From an uncultured Duncaniella sp. (GTDB lineage: Bacteria; Bacteroidota; Bacteroidia; Bacteroidales; Muribaculaceae): a stretch of 64,000 nt of DNA. Location of the stretch: NCBI GenBank assembly GCA_910576785.1, contig CAJTJG010000006.1, positions 80,636 through 144,635 on the forward strand. The letters run 5' to 3'. Of the stretch, positions 1-8,983 are shown piece after piece. Numbering within the stretch: the first letter of the stretch is position 1; every line of letters starts with the position of its first letter. Position numbers and translations under genes: made by a program. The notes beneath the pieces are model-generated. The model was given only the letters and a program-made list of their open reading frames with translations. It was not told where the DNA came from and searched no databases.

Positions 1-815
1 CTTCCACACGCAACTACAACTTCCATTCCCACACACAGTTCTGCGATGGCCGTGAATCAATGGCGATCATGGCCGCCGCAGCTGTGGAGGCGGGGATGAA
101 GCACTACGGGTTCACTCCCCACTCCCCTATCCCCATAGAGTCATCGTGCAATATGCTCATGACCGACGTCGAGGCCTATCATGCTGAATTCATACGCCTG
201 AAAAGCGAATACCACGACCGGATAAATCTGTATTTCTCCATGGAGATCGACTATCTGGGAGACAAGTGGGGAGCCACGGCTCCGTTTTTCGACACTCTGC
301 CACTTGACTATCGGCTCAGTTCCGTGCATTTCATACCGTCGCTCACCAATCCCGGCGAGGATGTGGATGTGGATGGCCGCCCGGCAAGTTTTGCAAAAAA
401 AATGGCTACCCATTTTGACAATGACATCCGCTACGTGGTCGATACCTTCTATGCAAGAACCATAGAGATGATCGAAGCCGGCGGCTTTGACATAATAGGC
501 CATTTTGACAAGATCGGTTTCAATGCCGACTCCTTCTGCCCGGGCATTGAGAACGAGACCTGGTACAAACGCCACATAGACAATGTCATCGACGTGCTGA
601 GAAGCACCGATATCATCGTGGAGATCAACACCAAGGCCGCTATCCCTCCCGTGGGAGTGGATGACAGCGGCTATCGTCCACGCCTCTTCCCCTCGCCCGC
701 CACCATCAGCCGCCTTCACGCGGCCGGTCTACCACTCATGGTGAACAGTGATGCCCACTACAGTTCCCGCATAACTGCCGGTAGAGATATGGCCTTCGCT
801 TTGATCGATGCCTGA
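1..815 (+). CDS. Histidinol-phosphatase, PHP family (5' end outside window)
   Basis: The gene would dephosphorylate L-histidinol phosphate in histidine biosynthesis, in the cytoplasm. The reading frame is open from base 3, before the first internal ATG at 60, so the true start lies upstream of the window. About 270 residues are visible. Metal-binding motifs of the PHP fold are present in order: an HSH pair at visible residues 8-10 followed by TQFCDGR, a TPHSP segment, SMEIDY, SSVHF, GHFDKIGF and a C-terminal NSDAHY. Family members are about 270-285 residues, so only a few residues are missing. No other his gene is in view. A hairpin follows at 861-891. Activity on other phosphoesters is possible in this broad family. 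Confidence 0.85.
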   Translation, partial: STRNYNFHSHTQFCDGRESMAIMAAAAVEAGMKHYGFTPHSPIPIESSCNMLMTDVEAYHAEFIRLKSEYHDRINLYFSMEIDYLGDKWGATAPFFDTLPLDYRLSSVHFIPSLTNPGEDVDVDGRPASFAKKMATHFDNDIRYVVDTFYARTIEMIEAGGFDIIGHFDKIGFNADSFCPGIENETWYKRHIDNVIDVLRSTDIIVEINTKAAIPPVGVDDSGYRPRLFPSPATISRLHAAGLPLMVNSDAHYSSRITAGRDMAFALIDA

Positions 816-860
816 GCATCTGGAAGGCTACTTCTGGAAATTTGATATATTTTACGCCAA

Positions 861-891
861 TACGCAAGAAAAATGTTAATTTTCTTGCGTA
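861..891. terminator. Hairpin after the PHP phosphatase
   Basis: A perfect 12-bp inverted repeat (TACGCAAGAAAA, with its complement at 880-891) encloses a 7-base loop. It lies 46 bases after the stop codon and reads as a terminator. It overlaps the -33 element of the downstream amt promoter. Confidence 0.55.
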
Positions 892-915
892 TTTACAATC
901 AAAAATCTACTTTTG
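884..915 (+). promoter_or_regulatory. Promoter of amt-gltBD
   Basis: CTTG at 884-887, 20 bases, then TACTTTTG at 908-915 matches the Bacteroidetes primary-sigma consensus. The predicted leader before the ATG at 982 is about 65 bases. Confidence 0.65.
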
Positions 916-981
916 CGATGTGTTTAGAGATTTTTAAGATTGTTTTAGGCATAAAATTTATCATCACTAATTTCCAAAGGT

Positions 982-2406
982 ATGAAAATCAACGGACGAA
1001 CAGTCAACAACGGTTGGCTTACAGTCCTCCTATTGCTCATGGCAGTGAGTGTAGCCGGACTAAGAATGGAATTCCCTGACGGACTCTACGCCCTCGAAGG
1101 CGGAAACCTATGGGCAAATATCGCCTGGATGATCACAGCTACAATATTTGTGCTGATGATGACTCCGGGCCTTTCTTTTTTCTATGGAGGCATGGTCAGG
1201 CCTAAGAATGTCATCTCCACCATGCTTCAGAGTTTCATCGTCATGGGGTTTGTCAGTGTGCTCTGGGTAGTGGTAGGTTTCGGTCTGGCATTCGGCGATG
1301 ATATCCATCATGTGATAGGCAATCCCTTTGATTTCCTCATGCTCCGCAATGTCGGCGTAGGCAATGTGGTTGATCCTATGGTAGATATGTCACAGATCGG
1401 TATGGTCACGACAACCATCCCATTGGCATTGTTCGCACTGTTCCAGATGAAATTTGCCATCATAACCCCATCGCTCATCACAGGCGCGTTTGCCGAAAGA
1501 GTCCATTTCTCGGGATATCTCCTGTTCATGATGCTATGGACTCTGGTTGTATACTGTCCGCTCGCCCACTGCACATGGCACCCCGAAGGCCTGTTCGGCA
1601 TGATGCACGTCCATGACTATGCCGGTGGTATCGTAGTCCATGCGGCCTCGGGAGTAGCCGCGCTTGCCGGAGCGATGTTTCTGGGCAAGAGACGCGATGC
1701 CGGCGCCACATGCAAACCTGCCAATGTACCGTTCGTTCTGCTTGGGGCCGCTCTGCTCTGGCTCGGATGGTTCGGATTCAACGGAGGTTCATCGCTCGCA
1801 GCCGACGGCATAGCCATATCGGCATTTCTCAACACCAACACCGCCGCAGCCACCGCCATGGTGGCATGGATCACGCTTGACGCCATAAGAGGACGCAAAC
1901 CGTCCGCCATGGGGGCTGCTATCGGAGCCGTCGTTGGACTGGTGGCCATCACCCCTTGTGCGGGATGGGTCACAGCCGGAGAGAGTATCTTCATTGCTTT
2001 CTTCATCACAATATGCTGCAACCTCGCCGTGTCGTGGAAAAGCTACTCGCGTGTGCTTGACGATGCTCTCGACGTCTTCCCCACCCATGGACTCGGAGGA
2101 ATAATAGGCACAGTCCTCACAGGTATATTCGCCTATGACTTCTTTGCCAAGGGGGATGCTGACATGATAAGCCGCCAGGAATTTTTCTGGAATCATATCA
2201 TAGTGCTTCTCGGGGTATGCGCTTACACATTCACCATGAGCTACGCTCTGTACTGGCTCACTGACCGCATCGTGCCCATGCGGGTGGGCAAATGGAATGA
2301 GAAAGTCGGCCTCGACTCCTCGCAGCATGATGAGGAATATGAGAATGCCGGCACTCTCGAGTTGCCGTCGGAGTCCGACTGGTTCAGAGGTATGGAGGAG
2401 AATTGA
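982..2406 (+). CDS. amt: Ammonium transporter, Amt/MEP/Rh family
   Basis: This inner-membrane channel brings in ammonium or ammonia for assimilation. The 474-residue protein has about eleven or twelve hydrophobic segments. The first (about 12-27) looks like a signal sequence. The family signature AERVHFSGY lies at 171-179. The twin pore histidines appear to be H220 (in AGGIVVH) and H369 (in PTHGLGG), with the conserved D212 before AGG. It starts a cluster with gltB and gltD, 37 bases apart, so imported ammonium feeds glutamate synthesis. No PII (glnK) gene is adjacent, although one often accompanies amt in other bacteria. Assignment to the family is secure. Confidence 0.95.
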   Translation: MKINGRTVNNGWLTVLLLLMAVSVAGLRMEFPDGLYALEGGNLWANIAWMITATIFVLMMTPGLSFFYGGMVRPKNVISTMLQSFIVMGFVSVLWVVVGFGLAFGDDIHHVIGNPFDFLMLRNVGVGNVVDPMVDMSQIGMVTTTIPLALFALFQMKFAIITPSLITGAFAERVHFSGYLLFMMLWTLVVYCPLAHCTWHPEGLFGMMHVHDYAGGIVVHAASGVAALAGAMFLGKRRDAGATCKPANVPFVLLGAALLWLGWFGFNGGSSLAADGIAISAFLNTNTAAATAMVAWITLDAIRGRKPSAMGAAIGAVVGLVAITPCAGWVTAGESIFIAFFITICCNLAVSWKSYSRVLDDALDVFPTHGLGGIIGTVLTGIFAYDFFAKGDADMISRQEFFWNHIIVLLGVCAYTFTMSYALYWLTDRIVPMRVGKWNEKVGLDSSQHDEEYENAGTLELPSESDWFRGMEEN

Positions 2407-2443
2407 ACAGCTACAGACATAATACATCACACTATCATATACA

Positions 2444-5400
2444 ATGATGCAAAACGACAAGATGAGAGCACGCGGCCTATATGATCCCCGCTACGAGCAT
2501 GACGCATGCGGCGTAGGCCTGCTCGTGAACGTGAAGGGCGTCAAGAGCCACAAGCTTGTGGAGAAAGGCCTGCAAGTGCTGGAACACATGGTGCACCGTG
2601 GAGCCGAGGGCGCAGACCCCAAGACTGGTGACGGCGCCGGCATAATGGTACAGGTGCCCCACGAATTCATACTTCTACAGGGCATACCCGTACCTGAGAA
2701 AGGGAGATACGGCACCGGACTTGTATTCATGCCCCACGAAGAAGAGGCACGTCAGGCACTTCTGGACATCATAGAGCATGAGGCGCTCGGACTCGGACTT
2801 AAGCTTATGGCTGTACGCGACGTCCCCGTCAACAATGAGCTGCTCGGCCAGGTGGCCCGCGATGCCGAACCAGCCATCCGCCAGATCTTTGTCAGCGACG
2901 AGGAGACCGACGATCCGATAGAGATACGTCTCTATCTGCTACGCAAGGCGGTGGAGAAAAAAGTGGCCGCAAGTGCCATAAACGGCAAAGACAGTTTCTA
3001 TATAGTGTCACTGTCATCGCGCGTGATCATTTATAAAGGTATGCTCTCGAGCATGCAACTGAGATATTACTATCCGGACCTGATGAATCCGAGATTCACC
3101 ACAGCGATGGCTCTTGTGCATTCACGCTTCTCCACCAACACATTCCCGACATGGTCGCTCGCCCAGCCGTTCCGTATGCTCGGCCACAACGGCGAGATCA
3201 ACACGATCCAGGGCAACCGTCTGTGGATGAAAGCCAGGGAGTCGATGCTGAAAGCCGCCCCGTTCGACGGTCATGACATGACCCCTATACTTCAGGATGG
3301 GATGAGCGACTCCGCCTCACTCGACAACGTACTCGAGTTCTTCGTCATGGCCGGAATGAGTCTCCCCCATGCGCTCGCCATGCTCGTGCCGGAGTCATTC
3401 AACGACCGCAATCCCATATCACCTGAGCTCAAGGCCTTCTATGAGTACCACTCGATACTCATGGAGGCATGGGACGGTCCGGCCACTCTCCTGTTCAGCG
3501 ACGGACGATATGCCGGAGGTATGCTTGACCGCAACGGCCTTCGCCCGGCCCGCTATCTCATCACCCACAATGACACAGTAGTACTTGCATCCGAGACCGG
3601 CGTACTCCCCTTCGAAGCTTCCGAGATAAAGGAGAAGGGACGTCTGCGTCCGGGAAAAATGATGATGATCGACATGGAGGAGGGTAAGATATATCATGAC
3701 TCCGAACTCAAGGAGCGCCTCGCGTCCGAGTACCCCTATCGCGACTGGCTGTCGCGCAACCGCATCAATCTCGACTCGATCAGCTCGGGCAGGAAGGTCG
3801 AGAACACAGTGGACAATTACAGACGGCTGATGCATGCGTTCTTCTACAACAGAGAGGAAGTGGAGAAGATCATGACGCCGATGGTGACCGATGCAAAGGA
3901 ACCTGTCAACTCCATGGGCAAGGACACACCCATAGCACCGCTATCCGACTTTCCCCAGCTTATATACAACTATTTCAGACAGCACTTCGCCCAAGTCACC
4001 AATCCGCCTATCGATCCGTTGAGGGAGGAACTCGTGATGAGTCTTGACAGCTATATAGGAGCAGTGAAGATGTCACTCATGGAGGCTACGCCTGATATGT
4101 GCAAGATGGTGCTTCTCAAACGCCCCATCATCACCAACCGCGAACTGGATCTCCTGTGTAATCTCCGCTACAAGGGGTTCAACACCCGCAAACTTGCCAT
4201 GACATTCCCTGTAAGCGAAGGCGCCGACGGACTGCAGAACGGCATACAACGGTTGTGTGACGAGGCTGAAAGAGCCGTCGACGAAGGGTGCAACTACGTT
4301 GTCCTGTCCGACCGTGGCGTGGATGCGTCCAACGCTCCCATCCCGGCCCTTCTTGCCACCTCGGCCGTCCACCACCACCTCATAGAGAAGAAAAAACGTG
4401 TGCAGACAGCACTCGTCATCGAGACCGCCGATGCCCGCGAGGTGATGCACTTCGCCCTTCTGGTCGGCTACGGAGCCTCGGCGATCAATCCCTATCTCGC
4501 CTTTGCCATAATCGATGACATGGTGAAACGGCATGAGATCCAGCTCGACTTCGATACAGCCGCCCACAATTTCATCAAGGCTGTGGACAAGGGTCTGCTC
4601 AAGGTCATGTCCAAGATGGGCATATCAACCCTGACATCCTACAAGGGAGCGCAATTGTTCGAGAGCATAGGCCTCGGCCGTGACATCTGCCGAGAATATT
4701 TCGGAAACACTGTCAGCCGGATAAGCGGTATCGGCATGGAGGGCATAGCACGCAATATCCTGACATCACACGCCGAAGCTTTCGGCGAGGACTTTGAGGA
4801 AGATTCCCCTCTACGCTTCATAGGCCACTATTCATTCAGGAAAGATGGCGAGCAGCATGCATGGAACCCCGAGACCATAGCCACCCTACAGCTTGCCACA
4901 CGAATGGGGAGTTATAAGAAATTCAAGGAATATACCTCACTGGTGGACAACAAGCCCACCCCCATATTCATCCGTGATTTCCTTGATTTCCGGCCCGGCA
5001 CCCCCATACCTGTGGAAGAGGTTGAACCCGAAGAAGCCATAATGCGCAGGTTTGTGACCGGAGCCATGTCCTTCGGATCCATCAGCCGCGAGGCCCACGA
5101 GGCACTCGGCATAGCCATGAATGCCATCGGAGCACGCTCGAATACCGGCGAGGGTGGCGAGGATCCCGAGAGATTCCTGCCACGTCCCGACGGCACATCT
5201 GCCCGATCGGCCATCAAGCAGGTAGCATCAGGCCGATTCGGTGTCACCACCGAATATCTCGTCAATGCCGACGAGATACAGATCAAAGTGGCCCAGGGGG
5301 CAAAGCCGGGAGAAGGTGGTCAGCTTCCTGGCTTCAAGGTGGACAAGATCATAGCCCGCACACGCCACTCCATACCCGGCATATCGCTGATATCCCCGCC

Positions 5401-6955
5401 TCCACATCACGACATTTACTCCATAGAGGATCTCGCACAGCTGATCTTTGATCTGAAAAATGTCAACCCGCGTGCAAATGTCAGTGTCAAACTCGTGGCC
5501 GAGAGCGGAGTGGGCACCATTGCGGCAGGTGTGGCCAAAGCCAAGAGCGACCTCATCACCATCAGCGGCAGCGATGGTGGCACCGGTGCCTCGCCGGCAA
5601 GTTCGATACACTATGCAGGCGTCCCCGTTGAGATAGGTCTTGCGGAGACACAGCAGACACTCGTGATCAACAACCTCAGAGGGCAGGTGAAACTCCAGGC
5701 CGACGGACAGCTGAAGACCGCACGCGATGTCCTGATCATGGCAATGCTCGGTGCCGAGGAGTATGGATTTGCCACAAGCGCACTCATAGTGCTGGGATGC
5801 GTGATGATGAGAAAATGCCATATGAATACATGTCCCGTAGGTGTGGCCACCCAGAACGAGGAGCTGAGACGCCGTTTTGTGGGACGTTCGGAATATGTGA
5901 TAAACTTCTTCCGCTTCCTCGCCCGTGAGATCCGCGAGACAATGGCCACGCTCGGCGTGCACAGCATGGACGAGATAATCGGACATGCCGACAGGCTTAC
6001 AGTCAGGGAGGATCTTCTCGGCCGCGTGCGCCCGGGGCTGGATCTTTCAGATCTCCTCCACATACCGGACGAGGCTGTGACCAACGCCATACGCAACGTC
6101 AACCGGCAAAATCATGACATAAGCCATGTGCTTGACCGCGAGATCATCTCACGGGCCAACCCCGCGCTCACCATGCAGATGCCCGTGGAGATGGAGTTTC
6201 CTATCCGTAATACAGACCGCTCGACAGGCGCCATGCTTTCCGGGGAAGTTGCCCTCAGATATGGCGACAAAGGTCTGCCCGACAGCACAATAATGTGTAC
6301 CTTCAAGGGGTCGGCCGGACAGAGTTTCGGAGCATTCCTGGCCCACGGAATATCATTCCGTCTTGAGGGAGACGCCAACGACTACGTCGGCAAGGGACTT
6401 TCAGGCGGACACATCGTCATCGTCCCGCCCGCAGGATCATCATTCACTCCGGAGGACAATATCATAGCCGGCAACACAGTGCTCTATGGAGCCACCTCGG
6501 GTGAGATATACATAAACGGACGTGTGGGCGAGCGCTTCTGTGTGCGCAATTCCGGAGCTACAGCCGTAGTGGAAGGCGTAGGCGACCACTGCTGCGAATA
6601 CATGACCGGCGGACGCACCGTAGTGCTCGGCACCACAGGCCGTAATTTTGCCGCAGGTATGAGCGGAGGCGTGGCATATGTGTGGAATCCGGATGGCAAT
6701 TTCGACTATTTCTGCAACATGGAGATGGTGGAGCTATCCCTGATCGAGGACATGACCGACAACCGTGAGCTCCACCGGCTCATATCCGCACACTACAAGC
6801 ATACAAGGTCGCCTCTGGCCGGAAGGATGCTTGACGACTGGGAGAACTATGCCGGACAATTCATCAAGGTGATACCTATCGAGTACAAAAAGGTGCTCCA
6901 TGACGAGAAGGCCGAACTCCTCGCCCGCAGGATAGCATCCATGCAGGTGGACTGA
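2444..6955 (+). CDS. gltB: Glutamate synthase (NADPH), large subunit
   Basis: With GltD, this enzyme transfers the amide of glutamine to 2-oxoglutarate, giving two glutamates. The length of 1503 residues is normal. A short propeptide precedes the N-terminal nucleophile C22 (HDACGVG), which heads a class II glutaminase domain (about 22-430). A linker domain (about 490-790) and the FMN barrel follow, containing the glycine-rich GSDGGTGASP. The 3Fe-4S cluster cysteines are C1119, C1125 and C1130, with the expected C-x5-C-x4-C spacing. A C-terminal beta-helix of G-rich repeats ends the protein. The start is the first of two adjacent ATGs; no Shine-Dalgarno sequence is seen. It lies between amt and gltD and is likely co-transcribed with both. 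Confidence 0.97.
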   Translation: MMQNDKMRARGLYDPRYEHDACGVGLLVNVKGVKSHKLVEKGLQVLEHMVHRGAEGADPKTGDGAGIMVQVPHEFILLQGIPVPEKGRYGTGLVFMPHEEEARQALLDIIEHEALGLGLKLMAVRDVPVNNELLGQVARDAEPAIRQIFVSDEETDDPIEIRLYLLRKAVEKKVAASAINGKDSFYIVSLSSRVIIYKGMLSSMQLRYYYPDLMNPRFTTAMALVHSRFSTNTFPTWSLAQPFRMLGHNGEINTIQGNRLWMKARESMLKAAPFDGHDMTPILQDGMSDSASLDNVLEFFVMAGMSLPHALAMLVPESFNDRNPISPELKAFYEYHSILMEAWDGPATLLFSDGRYAGGMLDRNGLRPARYLITHNDTVVLASETGVLPFEASEIKEKGRLRPGKMMMIDMEEGKIYHDSELKERLASEYPYRDWLSRNRINLDSISSGRKVENTVDNYRRLMHAFFYNREEVEKIMTPMVTDAKEPVNSMGKDTPIAPLSDFPQLIYNYFRQHFAQVTNPPIDPLREELVMSLDSYIGAVKMSLMEATPDMCKMVLLKRPIITNRELDLLCNLRYKGFNTRKLAMTFPVSEGADGLQNGIQRLCDEAERAVDEGCNYVVLSDRGVDASNAPIPALLATSAVHHHLIEKKKRVQTALVIETADAREVMHFALLVGYGASAINPYLAFAIIDDMVKRHEIQLDFDTAAHNFIKAVDKGLLKVMSKMGISTLTSYKGAQLFESIGLGRDICREYFGNTVSRISGIGMEGIARNILTSHAEAFGEDFEEDSPLRFIGHYSFRKDGEQHAWNPETIATLQLATRMGSYKKFKEYTSLVDNKPTPIFIRDFLDFRPGTPIPVEEVEPEEAIMRRFVTGAMSFGSISREAHEALGIAMNAIGARSNTGEGGEDPERFLPRPDGTSARSAIKQVASGRFGVTTEYLVNADEIQIKVAQGAKPGEGGQLPGFKVDKIIARTRHSIPGISLISPPPHHDIYSIEDLAQLIFDLKNVNPRANVSVKLVAESGVGTIAAGVAKAKSDLITISGSDGGTGASPASSIHYAGVPVEIGLAETQQTLVINNLRGQVKLQADGQLKTARDVLIMAMLGAEEYGFATSALIVLGCVMMRKCHMNTCPVGVATQNEELRRRFVGRSEYVINFFRFLAREIRETMATLGVHSMDEIIGHADRLTVREDLLGRVRPGLDLSDLLHIPDEAVTNAIRNVNRQNHDISHVLDREIISRANPALTMQMPVEMEFPIRNTDRSTGAMLSGEVALRYGDKGLPDSTIMCTFKGSAGQSFGAFLAHGISFRLEGDANDYVGKGLSGGHIVIVPPAGSSFTPEDNIIAGNTVLYGATSGEIYINGRVGERFCVRNSGATAVVEGVGDHCCEYMTGGRTVVLGTTGRNFAAGMSGGVAYVWNPDGNFDYFCNMEMVELSLIEDMTDNRELHRLISAHYKHTRSPLAGRMLDDWENYAGQFIKVIPIEYKKVLHDEKAELLARRIASMQVD

Positions 6956-7000
6956 GATAACATGATTCAAATTAACGCATATACCTACACTATATAATAT

Positions 7001-8431
7001 ATGGGTAATCCAAAAGCATTTCTGACAATTTCCCGTAAGGAAGCAGGCTATCGTCCGGTACATGACCGGATAGCGGACTACGGCGAGGTGGAACAGACCC
7101 TCAACTCCGAGGACCGCCGGCTCCAGGCATCGCGATGCATGGAGTGTGGCGTGCCGTTCTGTCACTGGAGTTGCCCGCTTGGCAACAAGCAGCCGGAATG
7201 GCAGGACAGACTATACAAGAATGATATCCACGGCGCATATGTGCTACTCTCCATGACCGACGATTTTCCGGAATTCACCGGACGTGTATGCCCTGCTCTA
7301 TGCGAGAAAGGGTGCGTGCTCAACAAGGAGCACGAATCGGTGACCATACGCGAGAATGAAGCCGCCATCGTGGAGCGTGCCTTTGCCGAAGGATATGTGA
7401 AAGCCTGCCCTCCGGCCAAGCGTACCGGCAAGCGGGTGGCAGTGATCGGATCGGGCCCCGCCGGACTCGCATGTGCCAACAGGTTGAACCGCAAAGGTCA
7501 TCTCGTCACTGTCTACGAGAAGAACGAGGCCCCCGGCGGCCTGCTGCGATTCGGCATCCCTGATTTCAAACTTAACAAAAACATCATCGACCGGCGCCTG
7601 CGTCTGCTTGTCGAGGAAGGTATTGAATTCCGTTGCAATGTAACCGTGGGACGAGATGTCACCCTCGACGATCTTCTCAGAGAGTACGACGCCATATGTA
7701 TGGCCATCGGAGCCGAAACGCCACGCGACCTCAACGTGGATGGGCGCGGGCTGGATGGTATACACTTCGCGCTCGACTATCTCAGGCAGCAGAACCGTGT
7801 CAATGCCGGCGCCACAGTGGCCGACGCAGACCGGATATGTGCCAAAGGTAAAAATGTGCTTGTGATCGGAGGTGGCGACACCGGGAGCGACTGTGTAGGT
7901 ACCGCACACCGCCAGGGCGCTCTCTCAGTGACTCAGATCGAGATCATGCCCAAACCACCCGTGGGCGAGAATCCCGCCACTCCGTGGCCCTACTGGCCGG
8001 TGGTATTGAAGACGTCCAGCAGCCATCTCGAGGGATGCGAGCGTGCATGGTCGCTCGACACACGCCAGTTCATATCCGACGGACACGGAAACGTATGCGG
8101 TGTGGAGGTGGAGGGTATCGAATGGACACAGGATGAATCCACAGGCAGGATGCAACTGAGACATACCGGAGAGAAATCCACCATCAAGGCCGAACTTGTG
8201 CTCCTTGCCATGGGATTCACCGGACCATCGTCAGAGTGCATACCGGATACACACCCGCTCGACCGCGACTCCCGAGGCAACATTCTTACCGATCCCGCCA
8301 CACACCGCACCAGCATCGACAGGATCTTTGCAGCAGGCGATGTCACATCAGGACCGTCACTCGTGGTAAGGTGCATCGCCTCCGGACGTGATACCGCGGC
8401 AGCTATAGACAGCTACCTGAAAAGCGTGTGA
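7001..8431 (+). CDS. gltD: Glutamate synthase, small subunit
   Basis: This flavoprotein passes electrons from NADPH to GltB. The 476 residues begin with a ferredoxin-like domain holding two 4Fe-4S cysteine groups (C46, C49, C54, C58, then C97, C101, C105). An FAD Rossmann motif (VIGSGPAG, about 148-155) and a second nucleotide-binding motif (VIGGGDTGSD, about 287) follow. The C-terminal signature IFAAGDVTSG places the flavin. It lies 45 bases after gltB. A related but longer protein at 36311 carries a different partner, so the two are distinct paralogues. Confidence 0.96.
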   Translation: MGNPKAFLTISRKEAGYRPVHDRIADYGEVEQTLNSEDRRLQASRCMECGVPFCHWSCPLGNKQPEWQDRLYKNDIHGAYVLLSMTDDFPEFTGRVCPALCEKGCVLNKEHESVTIRENEAAIVERAFAEGYVKACPPAKRTGKRVAVIGSGPAGLACANRLNRKGHLVTVYEKNEAPGGLLRFGIPDFKLNKNIIDRRLRLLVEEGIEFRCNVTVGRDVTLDDLLREYDAICMAIGAETPRDLNVDGRGLDGIHFALDYLRQQNRVNAGATVADADRICAKGKNVLVIGGGDTGSDCVGTAHRQGALSVTQIEIMPKPPVGENPATPWPYWPVVLKTSSSHLEGCERAWSLDTRQFISDGHGNVCGVEVEGIEWTQDESTGRMQLRHTGEKSTIKAELVLLAMGFTGPSSECIPDTHPLDRDSRGNILTDPATHRTSIDRIFAAGDVTSGPSLVVRCIASGRDTAAAIDSYLKSV

Positions 8432-8517
8432 AGTGTTAAAAAAAGTACAGGATAAAAACGAAATTTTGTAAATTTTTACCAAATTTCATCCCGACCGAAA
8501 AAAAAGGCTAAAAAAAA

Positions 8518-8548
8518 TTTGCCATATCAGATTTTTGTCATACCTTTG
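8518..8548 (+). promoter_or_regulatory. Strong promoter of the small lipoprotein
   Basis: TTTG at 8518-8521, 19 bases, then TACCTTTG at 8541-8548 is a full match to the Bacteroidetes consensus. It sits in an A/T-rich stretch and leaves a leader of about 45 bases. Confidence 0.75.
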
Positions 8549-8599
8549 TGGCGTTTTTGAAGCTTAAATATTGTTCAATAATTTAACCAAAAAAAGAAA

Positions 8600-8803
8600 A
8601 TGAAAAAGTTAGTATTAGTTGCTGCTGTTGCTTTCAGCGCATCGCTTTTCTCCTGCGGCTCTTCCGACAAGGCTGCTGAGGCTCAGGACTCCGCTGTTGT
8701 TGAGGAGGTTGCTGTTGAGGAGATCGTCGTAGCCGAGGATACCACCGCTGCTCCCGCCGATAGCGTTGCTGCCCCCGCTGACAGCGCTGCAGTTGCCGAA
8801 TAA
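8600..8803 (+). CDS. Small acidic, alanine-rich lipoprotein
   Basis: The protein has 67 residues and its function is unknown. A lysine start and hydrophobic stretch end in a lipobox (LFSC, C19), so it should be lipid-anchored. The mature part of about 49 residues is almost only Ala, Glu, Asp, Val, Ser and Pro, with a repeated AAPADS unit. It has no predicted globular core. It is monocistronic: a full-consensus promoter precedes it and two hairpins follow it. That architecture suggests high expression, like small envelope spacer lipoproteins, but this is inference only. Confidence 0.8.
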   Translation: MKKLVLVAAVAFSASLFSCGSSDKAAEAQDSAVVEEVAVEEIVVAEDTTAAPADSVAAPADSAAVAE

Positions 8804-8821
8804 TATATATCCGGTTCAACA

Positions 8822-8862
8822 GGGAAGGTCGGATGAGCATCTCATCCCAACCATACCTTCCC
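8822..8862 (+). terminator. Nested hairpin after the small lipoprotein
   Basis: An outer 8-bp stem (GGGAAGGT with ACCTTCCC) surrounds an inner 7-bp hairpin (GGATGAG, loop CAT). No U-tract follows directly. It may protect the 3' end or work with the next hairpin. Confidence 0.45.
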
Positions 8863-8877
8863 ACGCTTAAAAGGCTC

Positions 8878-8918
8878 AAGCTGATTGCCCGCATACTGCG
8901 GAGCGACCAGCTTTTTTT
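8878..8918 (+). terminator. Intrinsic terminator
   Basis: AAGCTG pairs with CAGCTT around an inner CCGCA/TGCGG stem, followed by a run of seven T. This is a standard rho-independent terminator for the small lipoprotein. Confidence 0.7.
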
Positions 8919-8983
8919 ATTTATATTAAACAAATTTAGCCAATATGTGTTTTTAAGTATAATTACTACTTAACAGCACATTT

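Noticed and set aside
873..1079. A 68-codon frame covering the amt promoter
   Set aside because: It overlaps the promoter and the amt start in another frame, with no domain.
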